Notes under the pieces: generated by a model
Told to the model about the DNA's origin: nothing
The model's input: the letters and a program-made list of their open reading frames with translations, nothing else
Databases searched by the model: none
Assembly (NCBI GenBank): GCA_016462625.1
Contig: JAEMSV010000027.1
Location: 1 to 46,328 of the forward strand
Length of the DNA stretch: 46,328 nt
DNA from: Solirubrobacteraceae bacterium
GTDB taxonomy: Bacteria > Actinomycetota > Thermoleophilia > Solirubrobacterales > Solirubrobacteraceae
Direction: 5' to 3'
In this document: positions 25,303 to 32,334 of the stretch, one piece after another
Layout of the letters: every line of letters begins with the position of its first letter
Position numbering within the stretch: the stretch's first letter is position 1
Made by a program: the position numbers and the translations under genes

Positions 25303-25938
25303 CTAGAGGATGTAGACGGTGCTGTAGACGACGACCCACATCACGTCGACGAAGTGCCAGTAGATCCCGGGGATCTCGACACCGTCGTGGTGCTCTGGGG
25401 AGTAGTGCCCCCGGAAGGACCGGATCGTCACGACCAACAGGATCACCAGGCCGATGAAGACGTGGGCGCCGTGCAGGCCGGTCAGGCCGTAGAAGACCGT
25501 GCCCTGTGCGAACGCCTGCGGCGTGATGCCCTCGCTGGTCAGCGTCGCGTACTCGTTGATCTGGATCGCGAGGAATGACGCGCCCAGGAACAGGGTGAGC
25601 AGCATGCCGACCTTCAGGCCGAAGCGGTTGCCGTTCTTGATCGACGTCTGCGCCCAGTGGAGCGTCAGCGAGGAGCTCAGCAGGATCGCGGTGTTCACGC
25701 CGGCTACCGCGACCGGGAGCTTGAAGCCGTCGAACGGGAACCACTGCTCGCCGGGGACCACCACCCGAATGAAGAAGTAGGCGGTGAAGAAGGCCCCGAA
25801 GACCATCACCTCGCTGATGATGAACAGCAGCATCCCGAGCAACGCGGGATGAACGCGCGAGCTGCGGTGGGCCTCGGGAGGCCCGTGGTGCTCGTCGTGG
25901 TGCAGCGCCGCGGCGCCGTGGATGCTGGCTGCTTCCAT
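25303..25938 (-). CDS. ctaE: Cytochrome c oxidase subunit III (cluster A)
   Basis: A 211-residue membrane protein with five predicted helices, the short form common in bacteria. It has a His-rich N-terminus (HHDEHHGPPEAHR), then LLGMLLFIISEVMVFGAFFTAYF, TGLHGAHVFIGL and the terminal WHFVDVMWVVVYSTVYIL, all hallmarks of subunit III. It stabilises the oxidase and aids proton uptake. This is the only subunit III in the window, and it belongs to the A2-type cluster. The ATG start at 25938 lies 9 nt after the stress-like gene. Confidence 0.95.
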   Translation of the reverse strand: MEAASIHGAAALHHDEHHGPPEAHRSSRVHPALLGMLLFIISEVMVFGAFFTAYFFIRVVVPGEQWFPFDGFKLPVAVAGVNTAILLSSSLTLHWAQTSIKNGNRFGLKVGMLLTLFLGASFLAIQINEYATLTSEGITPQAFAQGTVFYGLTGLHGAHVFIGLVILLVVTIRSFRGHYSPEHHDGVEIPGIYWHFVDVMWVVVYSTVYIL

Positions 25939-25947
25939 CGTGAAGTC

Positions 25948-26784
25948 CTACGCGGCCTCGGTCGTGGCGGCGCGCTCGGCGACGATGTGCTCGACATCGA
26001 CGTTCGACGCCTTGCGGACCTTCGGGAGGAGCTGCTGGCGCAGCCAGCCCGAGCGCTCTTCGGGGAGGGTCGAGATCAGCACGTCGTCGACCTTGAAGAA
26101 CTGCAGCGCGTTCATGGTCGCGTCGTATGGGTCGGGGTCGCCGATCATGCCGGCGACCGTCAGGCCCTCGGCGCGCATGGCGTCCAGCGCGTTGCCCAGA
26201 CGGGCGCGTGCGGCGCCGGCGTACTGGCCTTGCTTGCCCTCCTGCGGGACCACGACGATGAACAGCTGGTCGTCCTTGCCCTCGGCCTTCTCCTTCATCC
26301 GCGCGATGAGGCTGTCCTCGCTCGCGGTGCGGCTCGCGACGACGAGGGTGATGTGGAAGGGGAGGCCCTCGGCCTTGAGATCGGTGACGACGTGCGCGAC
26401 GGGGACGTCGATGGCCTCTTCCAGGCGCGTGATGAGGTCGCGCCCGAGCCAGCGGGACTCGTTCTCCGGCAGCGTGGAGACGAGCAGCTCGTCGTAGCCG
26501 CCCTCGCGCAGGGCGTCGGTTGCGGCGAGGAACGGGTCGCCGTCGCCGACGTCGCCGGTGATGTCGATGCCGTGGCGCTTCATGACGGTGGTGGCGAGGT
26601 CGACGCGGACCTGCGCGCCATGGCGTACGGCGTCGTCGTAGATGACGAGGCCGGAGCGCGGCCGCGTCTGCGGGACGATCAGGTGAAACGTCGTCTCCGG
26701 GTCGGCCTTGTGCCGGGAGAGCGCCTCGTCGAGCAGGGCACTGCCGCCGACGGTCTCATTGGCGATCACGAGAACCTTGGGCAT
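25948..26784 (-). CDS. Tandem universal-stress-like protein inside the oxidase cluster
   Basis: A 278-residue soluble protein made of two similar alpha/beta halves. Half 1 (about 1-130) opens KVLVIANETVGG and contains GDVGDGDPFLAATDAL then YDELLVSTLPENESRWL. Half 2 (about 135-270) contains GMIGDPDPYDATMNAL then VDDVLISTLPEERSGWL. The pattern fits a diverged tandem UspA fold, though the classical ATP motif G-2x-G-9x-G(S/T) is not obvious, so nucleotide binding is unproven. It sits between subunits I and III with 8-9 nt gaps, clearly part of the oxidase operon. A regulatory or assembly role under stress is inference. Confidence 0.8.
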   Translation of the reverse strand: MPKVLVIANETVGGSALLDEALSRHKADPETTFHLIVPQTRPRSGLVIYDDAVRHGAQVRVDLATTVMKRHGIDITGDVGDGDPFLAATDALREGGYDELLVSTLPENESRWLGRDLITRLEEAIDVPVAHVVTDLKAEGLPFHITLVVASRTASEDSLIARMKEKAEGKDDQLFIVVVPQEGKQGQYAGAARARLGNALDAMRAEGLTVAGMIGDPDPYDATMNALQFFKVDDVLISTLPEERSGWLRQQLLPKVRKASNVDVEHIVAERAATTEAA

Positions 26785-26792
26785 GGCTCACC

Positions 26793-28694
26793 TCATTCCT
26801 TTGCGGTGGTCGACACCGCGCCTGCGGGTTGTTTGTCCTCAGACAGAGCCGGCTCTGGCGATCCGAAGATGCCGTGAACCGCGCCGGGAACGCCGTACTC
26901 GTACGGCCCGCCGACGACGGTGGGGACCTGATCGAAGTTGAAGATCGGCGGCGGGGACGAGACCTGCCACTCGAGCGTGAGCGCGTTCCAGGGATTGGCC
27001 GGCGCGCGCTTGCCGCCCCGCCATGAGGCGACCATGTTGTAGAGGAAGATCAGCGAGCTCAGGCCGAGGAAGAAGCTGGCGATCGAGATCGCGAGGTTCC
27101 AGTTGGCGAACTGCTCGCTGTAGTCCGCGACCCGTCGCGGCATCCCCTGGATGCCGATCAGGTGCATGGGCGCGAAGGTCACGTTGAAGAACACGAACGT
27201 GGTCCAGAAGTGCAGCTTGCCGAGCTTCTCGTTGTACATCCTGCCCGTCATCTTCGGGAACCAGTAGTAGACGCCCGCGAAGATCGTGAAGAGCGAGCCG
27301 CCGAAGAGGACGTAGTGGATGTGGGCGACGATGAAGTAGCTGTCGCTGACGTGGATGACGAACGGCAGCATCGACAGCATCACGCCGCTGATCCCGCCGA
27401 GGGTGAACATCGTCAGGAACCCGAGGGCGAACAGCATCGGCGTGTCGAGCTTGATCACGCCGCGCCACATCGTGGCCAGCCAGCTGAAGATCTTGATACC
27501 GGTCGGCACCGCGATGATCGCCGTCGTCACCATCATCGGGACGCGGATCCACGACTGCATGCCGGACACGAACATGTGGTGGGCCCAGACCGTGAAGCCG
27601 AGGACCACGATGGCCAGCAGCGAGAAGGCCATCATCCGGTAGCCGAAGACCGGCTTGCGGCTCTTCACCGCCAGGATCTCGCTGATGATGCCGAAGCCCG
27701 GCAGCATCATGATGTAGACGGCCGGGTGGCTGTAGAACCAGAAGACGTGCTGATACATGAGCACGTCGCCGCCCTGTGAGGCGTCGAAGAAGTTGAAGCC
27801 CAGCGCCCGGTCGAGCAGGACGAAGAACTGCGAGGCCGCGACGAACGGCGTGGCGATCACGACGAGCAGCGACGTCGAGAAGTTCGCCCACACCAGCAGC
27901 GGCATCCGGAAGAACGACATGCCCGGCGCACGCATGGTGATGATGGTCACCAGGAAGTTCAGGGCCGTCGCGATCGACGACGCACCCGCGAACTGGACGC
28001 CGATGGTGAAGAACACCTGCCCGTCTGGTGCCGTGGTCGACAGCGGGGCGTAGGCCGTCCAGCCCGAGGCGAAGGAACCGCCCGGGGCGAAGAAGGACAG
28101 CATCATGATCGCGCCGGCGCAGGGGAGCAGCCAGAACGAGACCGCGTTCAGCCGCGGGAACGCCATGTCCGGCGCGCCGATCATCAGCGGCAGGACATAG
28201 TTCGCCAAGCCCGCGAACACGGGGATGATGAACAGGAAGATCAGGATCGACGCGTGGACGCTGAAGAGGCCGTTGAACGCCTCCGGGTCCACGAACTGCC
28301 GGCCGGGCGCGGCCAGCTCGGCCCGCATGAGCATCGCCATGAGGCCGCCGATGAACATGAAGAAGAACGACGTGACGACGTACTGGATCCCGATGACCTT
28401 GTGGTCGGTGTTGATCCGGAAGTAGTCCTGCCAGCTCTTCGCGCCGTGGCTGGAGTGATCCTCCGGCCGGGTCGGGCGCCCCGAGGCCCAGTAGATCCAG
28501 TAGTCAAAGGCGCCCATGCCGCCGAGGAAGAACAGCGGCGCCGAGATCAGGGCGATCTGGACCCAGCCGATCCCCGAGACCTCGTCGGCGGAGAAGCCGT
28601 TGGCGGTGAACAGCAGGAGCCACGACAGGCCCACCGCCAGCAGGACGTAGAAGGCGGCCCGGTACCAACCGGGCGCTCGCAGGTGACTGATCAC
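26793..28694 (-). CDS. ctaD: Cytochrome c oxidase subunit I, A2 type (cluster A)
   Basis: A 633-residue heme-copper oxidase core. The helix II heme ligand is in FSVHASILIF, the CuB His/Tyr pair in FWFYSHPAVYIMMLPG, the two CuB His in WAHHMF, and the heme a and a3 ligands in AHIHYVLFGG. YSHPAVY instead of GHPEVY places it in the A2 subfamily, where a Tyr-Ser pair replaces the D-channel glutamate. Two extra hydrophobic helices precede the core (residues about 10-65). It lies 13 nt downstream of the cytochrome c-fused subunit II, together forming a caa3-type terminal oxidase. Confidence 0.96.
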   Translation of the reverse strand: MISHLRAPGWYRAAFYVLLAVGLSWLLLFTANGFSADEVSGIGWVQIALISAPLFFLGGMGAFDYWIYWASGRPTRPEDHSSHGAKSWQDYFRINTDHKVIGIQYVVTSFFFMFIGGLMAMLMRAELAAPGRQFVDPEAFNGLFSVHASILIFLFIIPVFAGLANYVLPLMIGAPDMAFPRLNAVSFWLLPCAGAIMMLSFFAPGGSFASGWTAYAPLSTTAPDGQVFFTIGVQFAGASSIATALNFLVTIITMRAPGMSFFRMPLLVWANFSTSLLVVIATPFVAASQFFVLLDRALGFNFFDASQGGDVLMYQHVFWFYSHPAVYIMMLPGFGIISEILAVKSRKPVFGYRMMAFSLLAIVVLGFTVWAHHMFVSGMQSWIRVPMMVTTAIIAVPTGIKIFSWLATMWRGVIKLDTPMLFALGFLTMFTLGGISGVMLSMLPFVIHVSDSYFIVAHIHYVLFGGSLFTIFAGVYYWFPKMTGRMYNEKLGKLHFWTTFVFFNVTFAPMHLIGIQGMPRRVADYSEQFANWNLAISIASFFLGLSSLIFLYNMVASWRGGKRAPANPWNALTLEWQVSSPPPIFNFDQVPTVVGGPYEYGVPGAVHGIFGSPEPALSEDKQPAGAVSTTAKE

Positions 28695-28707
28695 GCGTTG
28701 GCCTCCA

Positions 28708-29832
28708 TCACTTCGCCGCCGTCTTCTCGAGGTATGCCACCAGCGCCGCGAGTTCCGGCTTGGTCAGCGTGTCGCCGTAGGTCCCGGGCATGATGCCCTC
28801 CGCGAACCCTTCGGCGACGTCCTTGTTGGGATCCGTGATCGCCTCGCTGATCTGCTCCGGGGTCCAGCCCGCGAGCACCTCGTCGAGGTTCGGGCCGGTC
28901 GTGCCGGCCGTGCCCGCGTCCGCGAGCGTGTGGCAGGCCCCGCACGGGGTGGCCCCGGCCGCGTTGCCCTCGGCGAAGATCGTCTTGCCCGTGGCGATCG
29001 GATCCGCCGCACCGCCACCGGCCTTGCCGCCGCCTGCGGCCGCGCCGCCGGCCTGGCGCTTCTTCAGCCAGGCCTCGTAGCGATCGCCAGAGACGACGGT
29101 GACCTTCTGTCGCATCAGCGCGTGGCCGACGCCGCAGAGCTCGGCGCAGACCACCGAGTAGGTGCCCTCCTTGGAGGGCGTGACGCGGTAACTCGTGGTG
29201 ATACCGGGGACCGCATCGATCTTCATGCGGAACTCCGGCACCCAGAAGTCGTGGATGACGTCGAGGGACTTGACGTTGAACTTGACGGGAACGCCCTCGG
29301 GGAGGACGAGCTCGGCCGTCTTCACGGCGCCGCCCTCGACCTTCGGGTAGGCGAACGTCCAGGCGAACTGCTGGCCCGTGACGTCAACGATGAGCTCGGG
29401 CTTCCCCTTGGCCGGCGCCTCCTCGATGTCGCGCAGCTCGACGTACGCGAACGTGCAGAGCGCGATGAGCAGGAGCGCCGGGATCGTCGTCCAGACGATC
29501 TCCAGGCCGGTGCTGCCGTGGGTCGAAGGACCGTCGAGGCCCTCCTCACCCGGCCGCTCGCGGAACTGCCAGACGCAGTACAGGACGATCGTCGTCACGA
29601 GGACGAAGAAGGGCACCGACGCGACGATGAGCACGTGGTACACGAGGTCCACCGACTCGGCTTGAGTCGATGCCTCTACGGGGAACCAATCGATTGCTAG
29701 TCCGAGCGCGATGCCGATCGCCGTCGCGACAAGTCCGATCACCAAGAGCGGGAACACGTGAACGCGCTCCCGCCTGGGCCGGTTGTCGGACTGAACGTCC
29801 GCCACCTCCTCCGACACGGTCTCCTCAGCCAT
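28708..29832 (-). CDS. ctaC: Cytochrome c oxidase subunit II fused to cytochrome c (caa3)
   Basis: 374 residues. A cytoplasmic tail, an anchor helix (about 27-46) and two further hydrophobic helices precede the cupredoxin domain carrying the binuclear CuA site: His in DVIHDFWVPEF, then C229, C233, H237 and M240 in CAELCGVGHALM. A Gly/Ala/Lys linker leads to a fused class I cytochrome c with heme motif CGACH (297-301) and axial Met in GIMPGTY. The fused heme domain defines a caa3 oxidase, accepting electrons directly from a soluble or membrane-bound donor. A promoter at 29842-29871 would start the operon. Confidence 0.96.
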   Translation of the reverse strand: MAEETVSEEVADVQSDNRPRRERVHVFPLLVIGLVATAIGIALGLAIDWFPVEASTQAESVDLVYHVLIVASVPFFVLVTTIVLYCVWQFRERPGEEGLDGPSTHGSTGLEIVWTTIPALLLIALCTFAYVELRDIEEAPAKGKPELIVDVTGQQFAWTFAYPKVEGGAVKTAELVLPEGVPVKFNVKSLDVIHDFWVPEFRMKIDAVPGITTSYRVTPSKEGTYSVVCAELCGVGHALMRQKVTVVSGDRYEAWLKKRQAGGAAAGGGKAGGGAADPIATGKTIFAEGNAAGATPCGACHTLADAGTAGTTGPNLDEVLAGWTPEQISEAITDPNKDVAEGFAEGIMPGTYGDTLTKPELAALVAYLEKTAAK

Positions 29833-29841
29833 GTGCGGATC

Positions 29842-29871
29842 ATCCTAAGCAGGCGGAGCGACGGAGAGCAA
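29842..29871 (-). promoter_or_regulatory. Predicted promoter of oxidase cluster A
   Basis: Read on the minus strand: TTGCTC (29871-29866), 18 nt, TAGGAT (29847-29842), then 9 nt to the ATG. The leader would be only a few nucleotides. Confidence 0.45.
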
Positions 29872-29934
29872 CGATTGATCGATTGCGCCCGGGAACTGGG
29901 CGCTTCCGGGGCTCTCCGCCGAGACGGAAACGCG

Positions 29935-30339
29935 TTAGAGGACGGCGACGGCGCCCGTGGGACGGTGCATCTCCGCGGTGCGGACGAACCGTCCTTCGGC
30001 GCGATATGCCGACGGCGCGACGCCGTGATGGCGGCGGAACGCCTTCGCGAACTGCGCAGGCTGTCGGTAGCCCACGCGATGCGCGACCTCGCGGACCGTG
30101 GTCCCGCGCGAGGCGAGCATCTCGGCCGCTCGTTCCATGCGCACCGCGGTCAGGTGCTCCCGGAACGTCGTATTGCCGATCTCCGCATAGGCGCGCTGCA
30201 ATTGGCGACGGGACGAGGCGACCCGGCGAGCGATGTCGTCAAGCGACAGATCGCTGCCGTATTCGGTCGCGACGATCGTAGTCGCGTCCTCGTACAGGGC
30301 CGTGCGGTGACGGATGGTTGCTGGTCGTTGCACAGGCAT
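29935..30339 (-). CDS. AraC-type helix-turn-helix regulator, DNA-binding domain only
   Basis: A 134-residue protein consisting essentially of the double-HTH AraC domain: LSLDDIARRVASSRRQLQRAYAE (first HTH) and TVREVAHRVGYRQPAQFAKAFRRHHGVAPSAYR (second HTH with the family signature). There is no N-terminal effector domain, so a signal must come from elsewhere, or the protein acts constitutively. ATG 30339 is preferred over the codon at 30387 because GAAAGG lies 3 nt upstream. It is divergent from the CBS gene and lies directly upstream of oxidase cluster A, so either could be its target. Confidence 0.88.
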   Translation of the reverse strand: MPVQRPATIRHRTALYEDATTIVATEYGSDLSLDDIARRVASSRRQLQRAYAEIGNTTFREHLTAVRMERAAEMLASRGTTVREVAHRVGYRQPAQFAKAFRRHHGVAPSAYRAEGRFVRTAEMHRPTGAVAVL

Positions 30340-30425
30340 CAACCTTTCTACGCCGTCATGCCACGTTAAGGATGTATTGCACCTCAACTCGGGCGAAGCT
30401 GGCGCGGCGGCACTCGTGATCGTGC

Positions 30426-30454
30426 TTGACGTTACATGGTCTCCAGCCTAGATT
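30426..30454 (+). promoter_or_regulatory. Strong sigma-70-type promoter of the CBS gene
   Basis: TTGACG (30426-30431), a 17-nt spacer and TAGATT (30449-30454): the best housekeeping promoter in the window. Transcription should start near 30461, exactly at an inverted repeat. Confidence 0.7.
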
Positions 30455-30456
30455 GA

Positions 30457-30480
30457 GCCGATAGTTGCAAACTATGCGGC
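30457..30480. promoter_or_regulatory. Inverted repeat at the CBS-gene transcription start
   Basis: Core ATAGTTGCAAACTAT (30461-30475, 6-bp arms around GCA), extended outward by GCCG and CGGC with one unpaired G. It overlaps the predicted transcription start, the position of a repressor operator; as RNA it could instead form a 5' stem-loop. Confidence 0.5.
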
Positions 30481-30493
30481 AAGGGATACGAAT

Positions 30494-30904
30494 ATGCGCG
30501 TACGCGACGCAATGAGCGATGCGGTGCTCACGATCGGGCCGGGACACACGCTCCGCGCCGCGGCACAGCTGATGGCCGAGCGCAATGTCGGCTCCGCCGT
30601 GGTGCACGACCCCGAGATGCCGGGGCCGGGAATCATCAGCGAACGGGACGTCCTGCGCTCCGTCGCGGCGGGGGAGAACCCCGACGACGAGCTCGTCGCG
30701 ACCCACCTGACCGACCGGCTCGTGTTCGCCGAGCCCGACTGGTCGCTGGACGAGGCGAGCGCCACGATGGCGCGCAGCGGCGTCCGCCACCTGATCGTCA
30801 TGGAGGCCAGCGACGTTGTCGGCATCGTCTCGATGCGCGACATCGTCAGCTCCATCGTCGTGCAGCCGCAGCCCGGCGGCCGCTTCGTCTCCTCGCAGGC
30901 CTAG
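30494..30904 (+). CDS. Stand-alone CBS-domain pair protein
   Basis: A 136-residue protein with two CBS motifs: VRDAMSDAVLTIGPGHTLRAAAQLM (opening at residue 3) and a second ending GVRHLIVMEASDVVGIVSMRDIV. It is shorter than the CBS protein at 12608 and lacks its insertion. Such proteins sense AMP, ATP or NADH and are frequently induced by low oxygen or energy stress in actinobacteria. Placed between two oxidase clusters and divergent from an AraC regulator, a link to respiratory state is an attractive inference without direct evidence. AAGGG lies 9 nt before the ATG. Confidence 0.88.
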   Translation: MRVRDAMSDAVLTIGPGHTLRAAAQLMAERNVGSAVVHDPEMPGPGIISERDVLRSVAAGENPDDELVATHLTDRLVFAEPDWSLDEASATMARSGVRHLIVMEASDVVGIVSMRDIVSSIVVQPQPGGRFVSSQA

Positions 30905-30918
30905 TGCCTTAACGCAAG

Positions 30919-30941
30919 GCGCCACGCGGAGGGCGTGGCGC
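30919..30941. terminator. Hairpin between CBS gene and oxidase cluster B
   Basis: GCGCCACGC, loop GGAGG, GCGTGGCGC: a perfect 9-bp stem lying 14 nt after the CBS stop and 29 nt after the end of the convergent small membrane-protein gene. It probably terminates one or both. Confidence 0.6.
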
Positions 30942-30970
30942 GGGTCCTGCGGCGAACTGCGGGGCTCGGG

Positions 30971-31213
30971 CTAGTGGTGCCCGCCCTCGCCGTGTTCGAG
31001 CGGCAGATGGCGGTATTCGATGACGGCACCGCGGATCCAGGCAAACAGGACGCCGGCGGTGAGCACGAGGCCCGCGACGAGGCACCACCACTGCCAGGTG
31101 ACGCCGATCAGCGTCATCGTGAGGCCGACGGTCAGCAGCAGCGGCTGGACGCTGCCACCGGGGAGGTGGATGTCTTCGCCCGCGGGCGCGACGTTCGGCT
31201 CTTCGCTGCTCAT
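30971..31213 (-). CDS. Small two-helix membrane protein, probable oxidase subunit IV-like
   Basis: 80 residues: a polar N-terminus with IHLPGGSVQP, then two hydrophobic helices (about 24-41 and 44-62) and a His-rich tail (EYRHLPLEHGEGGHH). Size, topology and place at the end of oxidase cluster B suit a subunit IV-like or accessory protein, but I cannot name the family with certainty. ATG 31213 overlaps the stop of the preceding 36-codon gene (ATGA), indicating translational coupling. Confidence 0.75.
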   Translation of the reverse strand: MSSEEPNVAPAGEDIHLPGGSVQPLLLTVGLTMTLIGVTWQWWCLVAGLVLTAGVLFAWIRGAVIEYRHLPLEHGEGGHH

Positions 31214-31320
31214 GAGACGTAGATCTCGGCGGCGACGAAGGTCATGCCGAACATGAGCAGGCAGACGGCGGTCGCGATGAGCGCGGTGCGGATGTTCTTC
31301 TTGGCCAGACGGCGATCCAT
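31210..31320 (-). CDS. 36-residue membrane micropeptide in oxidase cluster B
   Basis: ATG 31320 to TGA encodes 36 residues: a basic start (MDRRLAKKNIRT) followed by a single hydrophobic helix (about 13-31) and the end AEIYVS. Its stop overlaps the next start by 4 nt (ATGA), which is strong positional evidence that it is translated. It lies 45 nt downstream of ctaB. The positive-inside charge bias suggests an N-in topology. A one-helix oxidase subunit or assembly factor is the likely class; it shows no obvious sequence similarity to the 36-residue peptide at 25184. Confidence 0.7.
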   Translation of the reverse strand: MDRRLAKKNIRTALIATAVCLLMFGMTFVAAEIYVS

Positions 31321-31365
31321 GAGGGCGTTGAGTCTATCGGTGGGGGACGGAAGAGGGCGTGCGGG

Positions 31366-32274
31366 TCAGAGCTGCGCGTCGACGACCATCGAGCAGAACA
31401 GCAGCGCGAGGTATACGAGCGAGAACAGGTACAGACGCAGGGCCGACTGGCGGTCCGCGCGGCGGTACAGCACGACGGCGCCGGCGATGAACAGCACGCC
31501 GAGCGACAGGGACGACACGAGGTAGAACGTGCCCAGGGAGCCGGCGCAGAACGGCAGCTGCGTCACGGCGTACAGCAGGACGGTGTAGAGCAGGATCTGC
31601 TTGCGCGTCTCCCGCTCGCCGCGGACGACAGGAAGCATCGGGATGCCGACCTTCTTGTACTCGTCCTTCATGAGCAGCGAGAGCGCCCAGAAGTGCGGCG
31701 GGGTCCAGAAGAAGATGATGGCGAAGAGGTAGATCGCCATGCCGCTGAGCTCACCGGTGACCGCGGCCCAGCCCACGAGGGGCGGGAACGCGCCGGCGGC
31801 GCCGCCGATGACGATGTTCTGCGTCGAGCGACGCTTGAGCCAGACGGTGTAGACGCCGACGTAGCCGACGAACCCGCAGAGCGCCATCGACGCGGCGAGG
31901 ACGTTGATCGTCAGCGACATCAGGACGAACGAGCCGACGCCCAGGGCGATGCCGTACGCGAGCGCGGCGTTCGGCGCGACGCGGCCCGACGGGATCGGGC
32001 GGTTCGCGGTCCGCGCCATCTTCAGGTCGATGTCGCGGTCGTACCAGTGGTTGATCGCCGCGGCGCCGCCCGCGGACATGTAGCCGCCGATCACCGTGAG
32101 CAGGACGAGGCCGATCGACGGATCGCCGGCCACATACATCGTGGTGATCGTCGTCAGGAGCAGCAGCGACTGGACCTTCGGCTTGGTCAGCTCGACGTAG
32201 TCGGCGACGACCTGGCGAAGGCCCGAGTGCGGCGCTGCCGCGACGGCGGGAGTGGGGACGGAACGGGCTTCCAT
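31366..32274 (-). CDS. ctaB: Protoheme IX farnesyltransferase (heme O synthase)
   Basis: A 302-residue UbiA-superfamily prenyltransferase with about eight or nine helices. The first Asp-rich motif is NHWYDRDID and a second conserved stretch is WTPPHFWALSLLMKDEYKKVGIPMLPVV, both diagnostic of CtaB/CyoE. It converts heme B to heme O, the precursor of heme A for aa3 oxidases. ATG 32274 gives a normal N-terminus; the frame extends to 32328, but that part overlaps a hairpin. The heme A synthase ctaA is not in the window. Confidence 0.95.
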   Translation of the reverse strand: MEARSVPTPAVAAAPHSGLRQVVADYVELTKPKVQSLLLLTTITTMYVAGDPSIGLVLLTVIGGYMSAGGAAAINHWYDRDIDLKMARTANRPIPSGRVAPNAALAYGIALGVGSFVLMSLTINVLAASMALCGFVGYVGVYTVWLKRRSTQNIVIGGAAGAFPPLVGWAAVTGELSGMAIYLFAIIFFWTPPHFWALSLLMKDEYKKVGIPMLPVVRGERETRKQILLYTVLLYAVTQLPFCAGSLGTFYLVSSLSLGVLFIAGAVVLYRRADRQSALRLYLFSLVYLALLFCSMVVDAQL

Positions 32275-32292
32275 GAAAACGGGCTGGCGCAG

Positions 32293-32321
32293 GCTACCGC
32301 GCGACCAGGTCGCGCGGTAGC
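32293..32321. terminator. Perfect 14-bp hairpin between ctaD and ctaB
   Basis: GCTACCGCGCGACC (32293-32306), a single A, GGTCGCGCGGTAGC (32308-32321). On the minus strand it follows the ctaD stop by 13 nt and precedes ctaB by 18 nt, so it may attenuate or process the transcript between the two. A short T-run (GTTTTC) occurs further downstream, inside the ctaB leader. Confidence 0.55.
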
Positions 32322-32334
32322 GCACCAAGCAGGG

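Noticed and set aside
25184..25744. 186-codon frame ending in the small membrane peptide
   Set aside because: Its first 150 codons are ctaE read in the wrong frame; only the last 36 codons, after the ctaE stop, look like a gene.
29876..29889. Short repeated GATTGATC/CGATTG sequence near the caa3 promoter
   Set aside because: The repeat is too short and irregular to support an operator call beyond chance.
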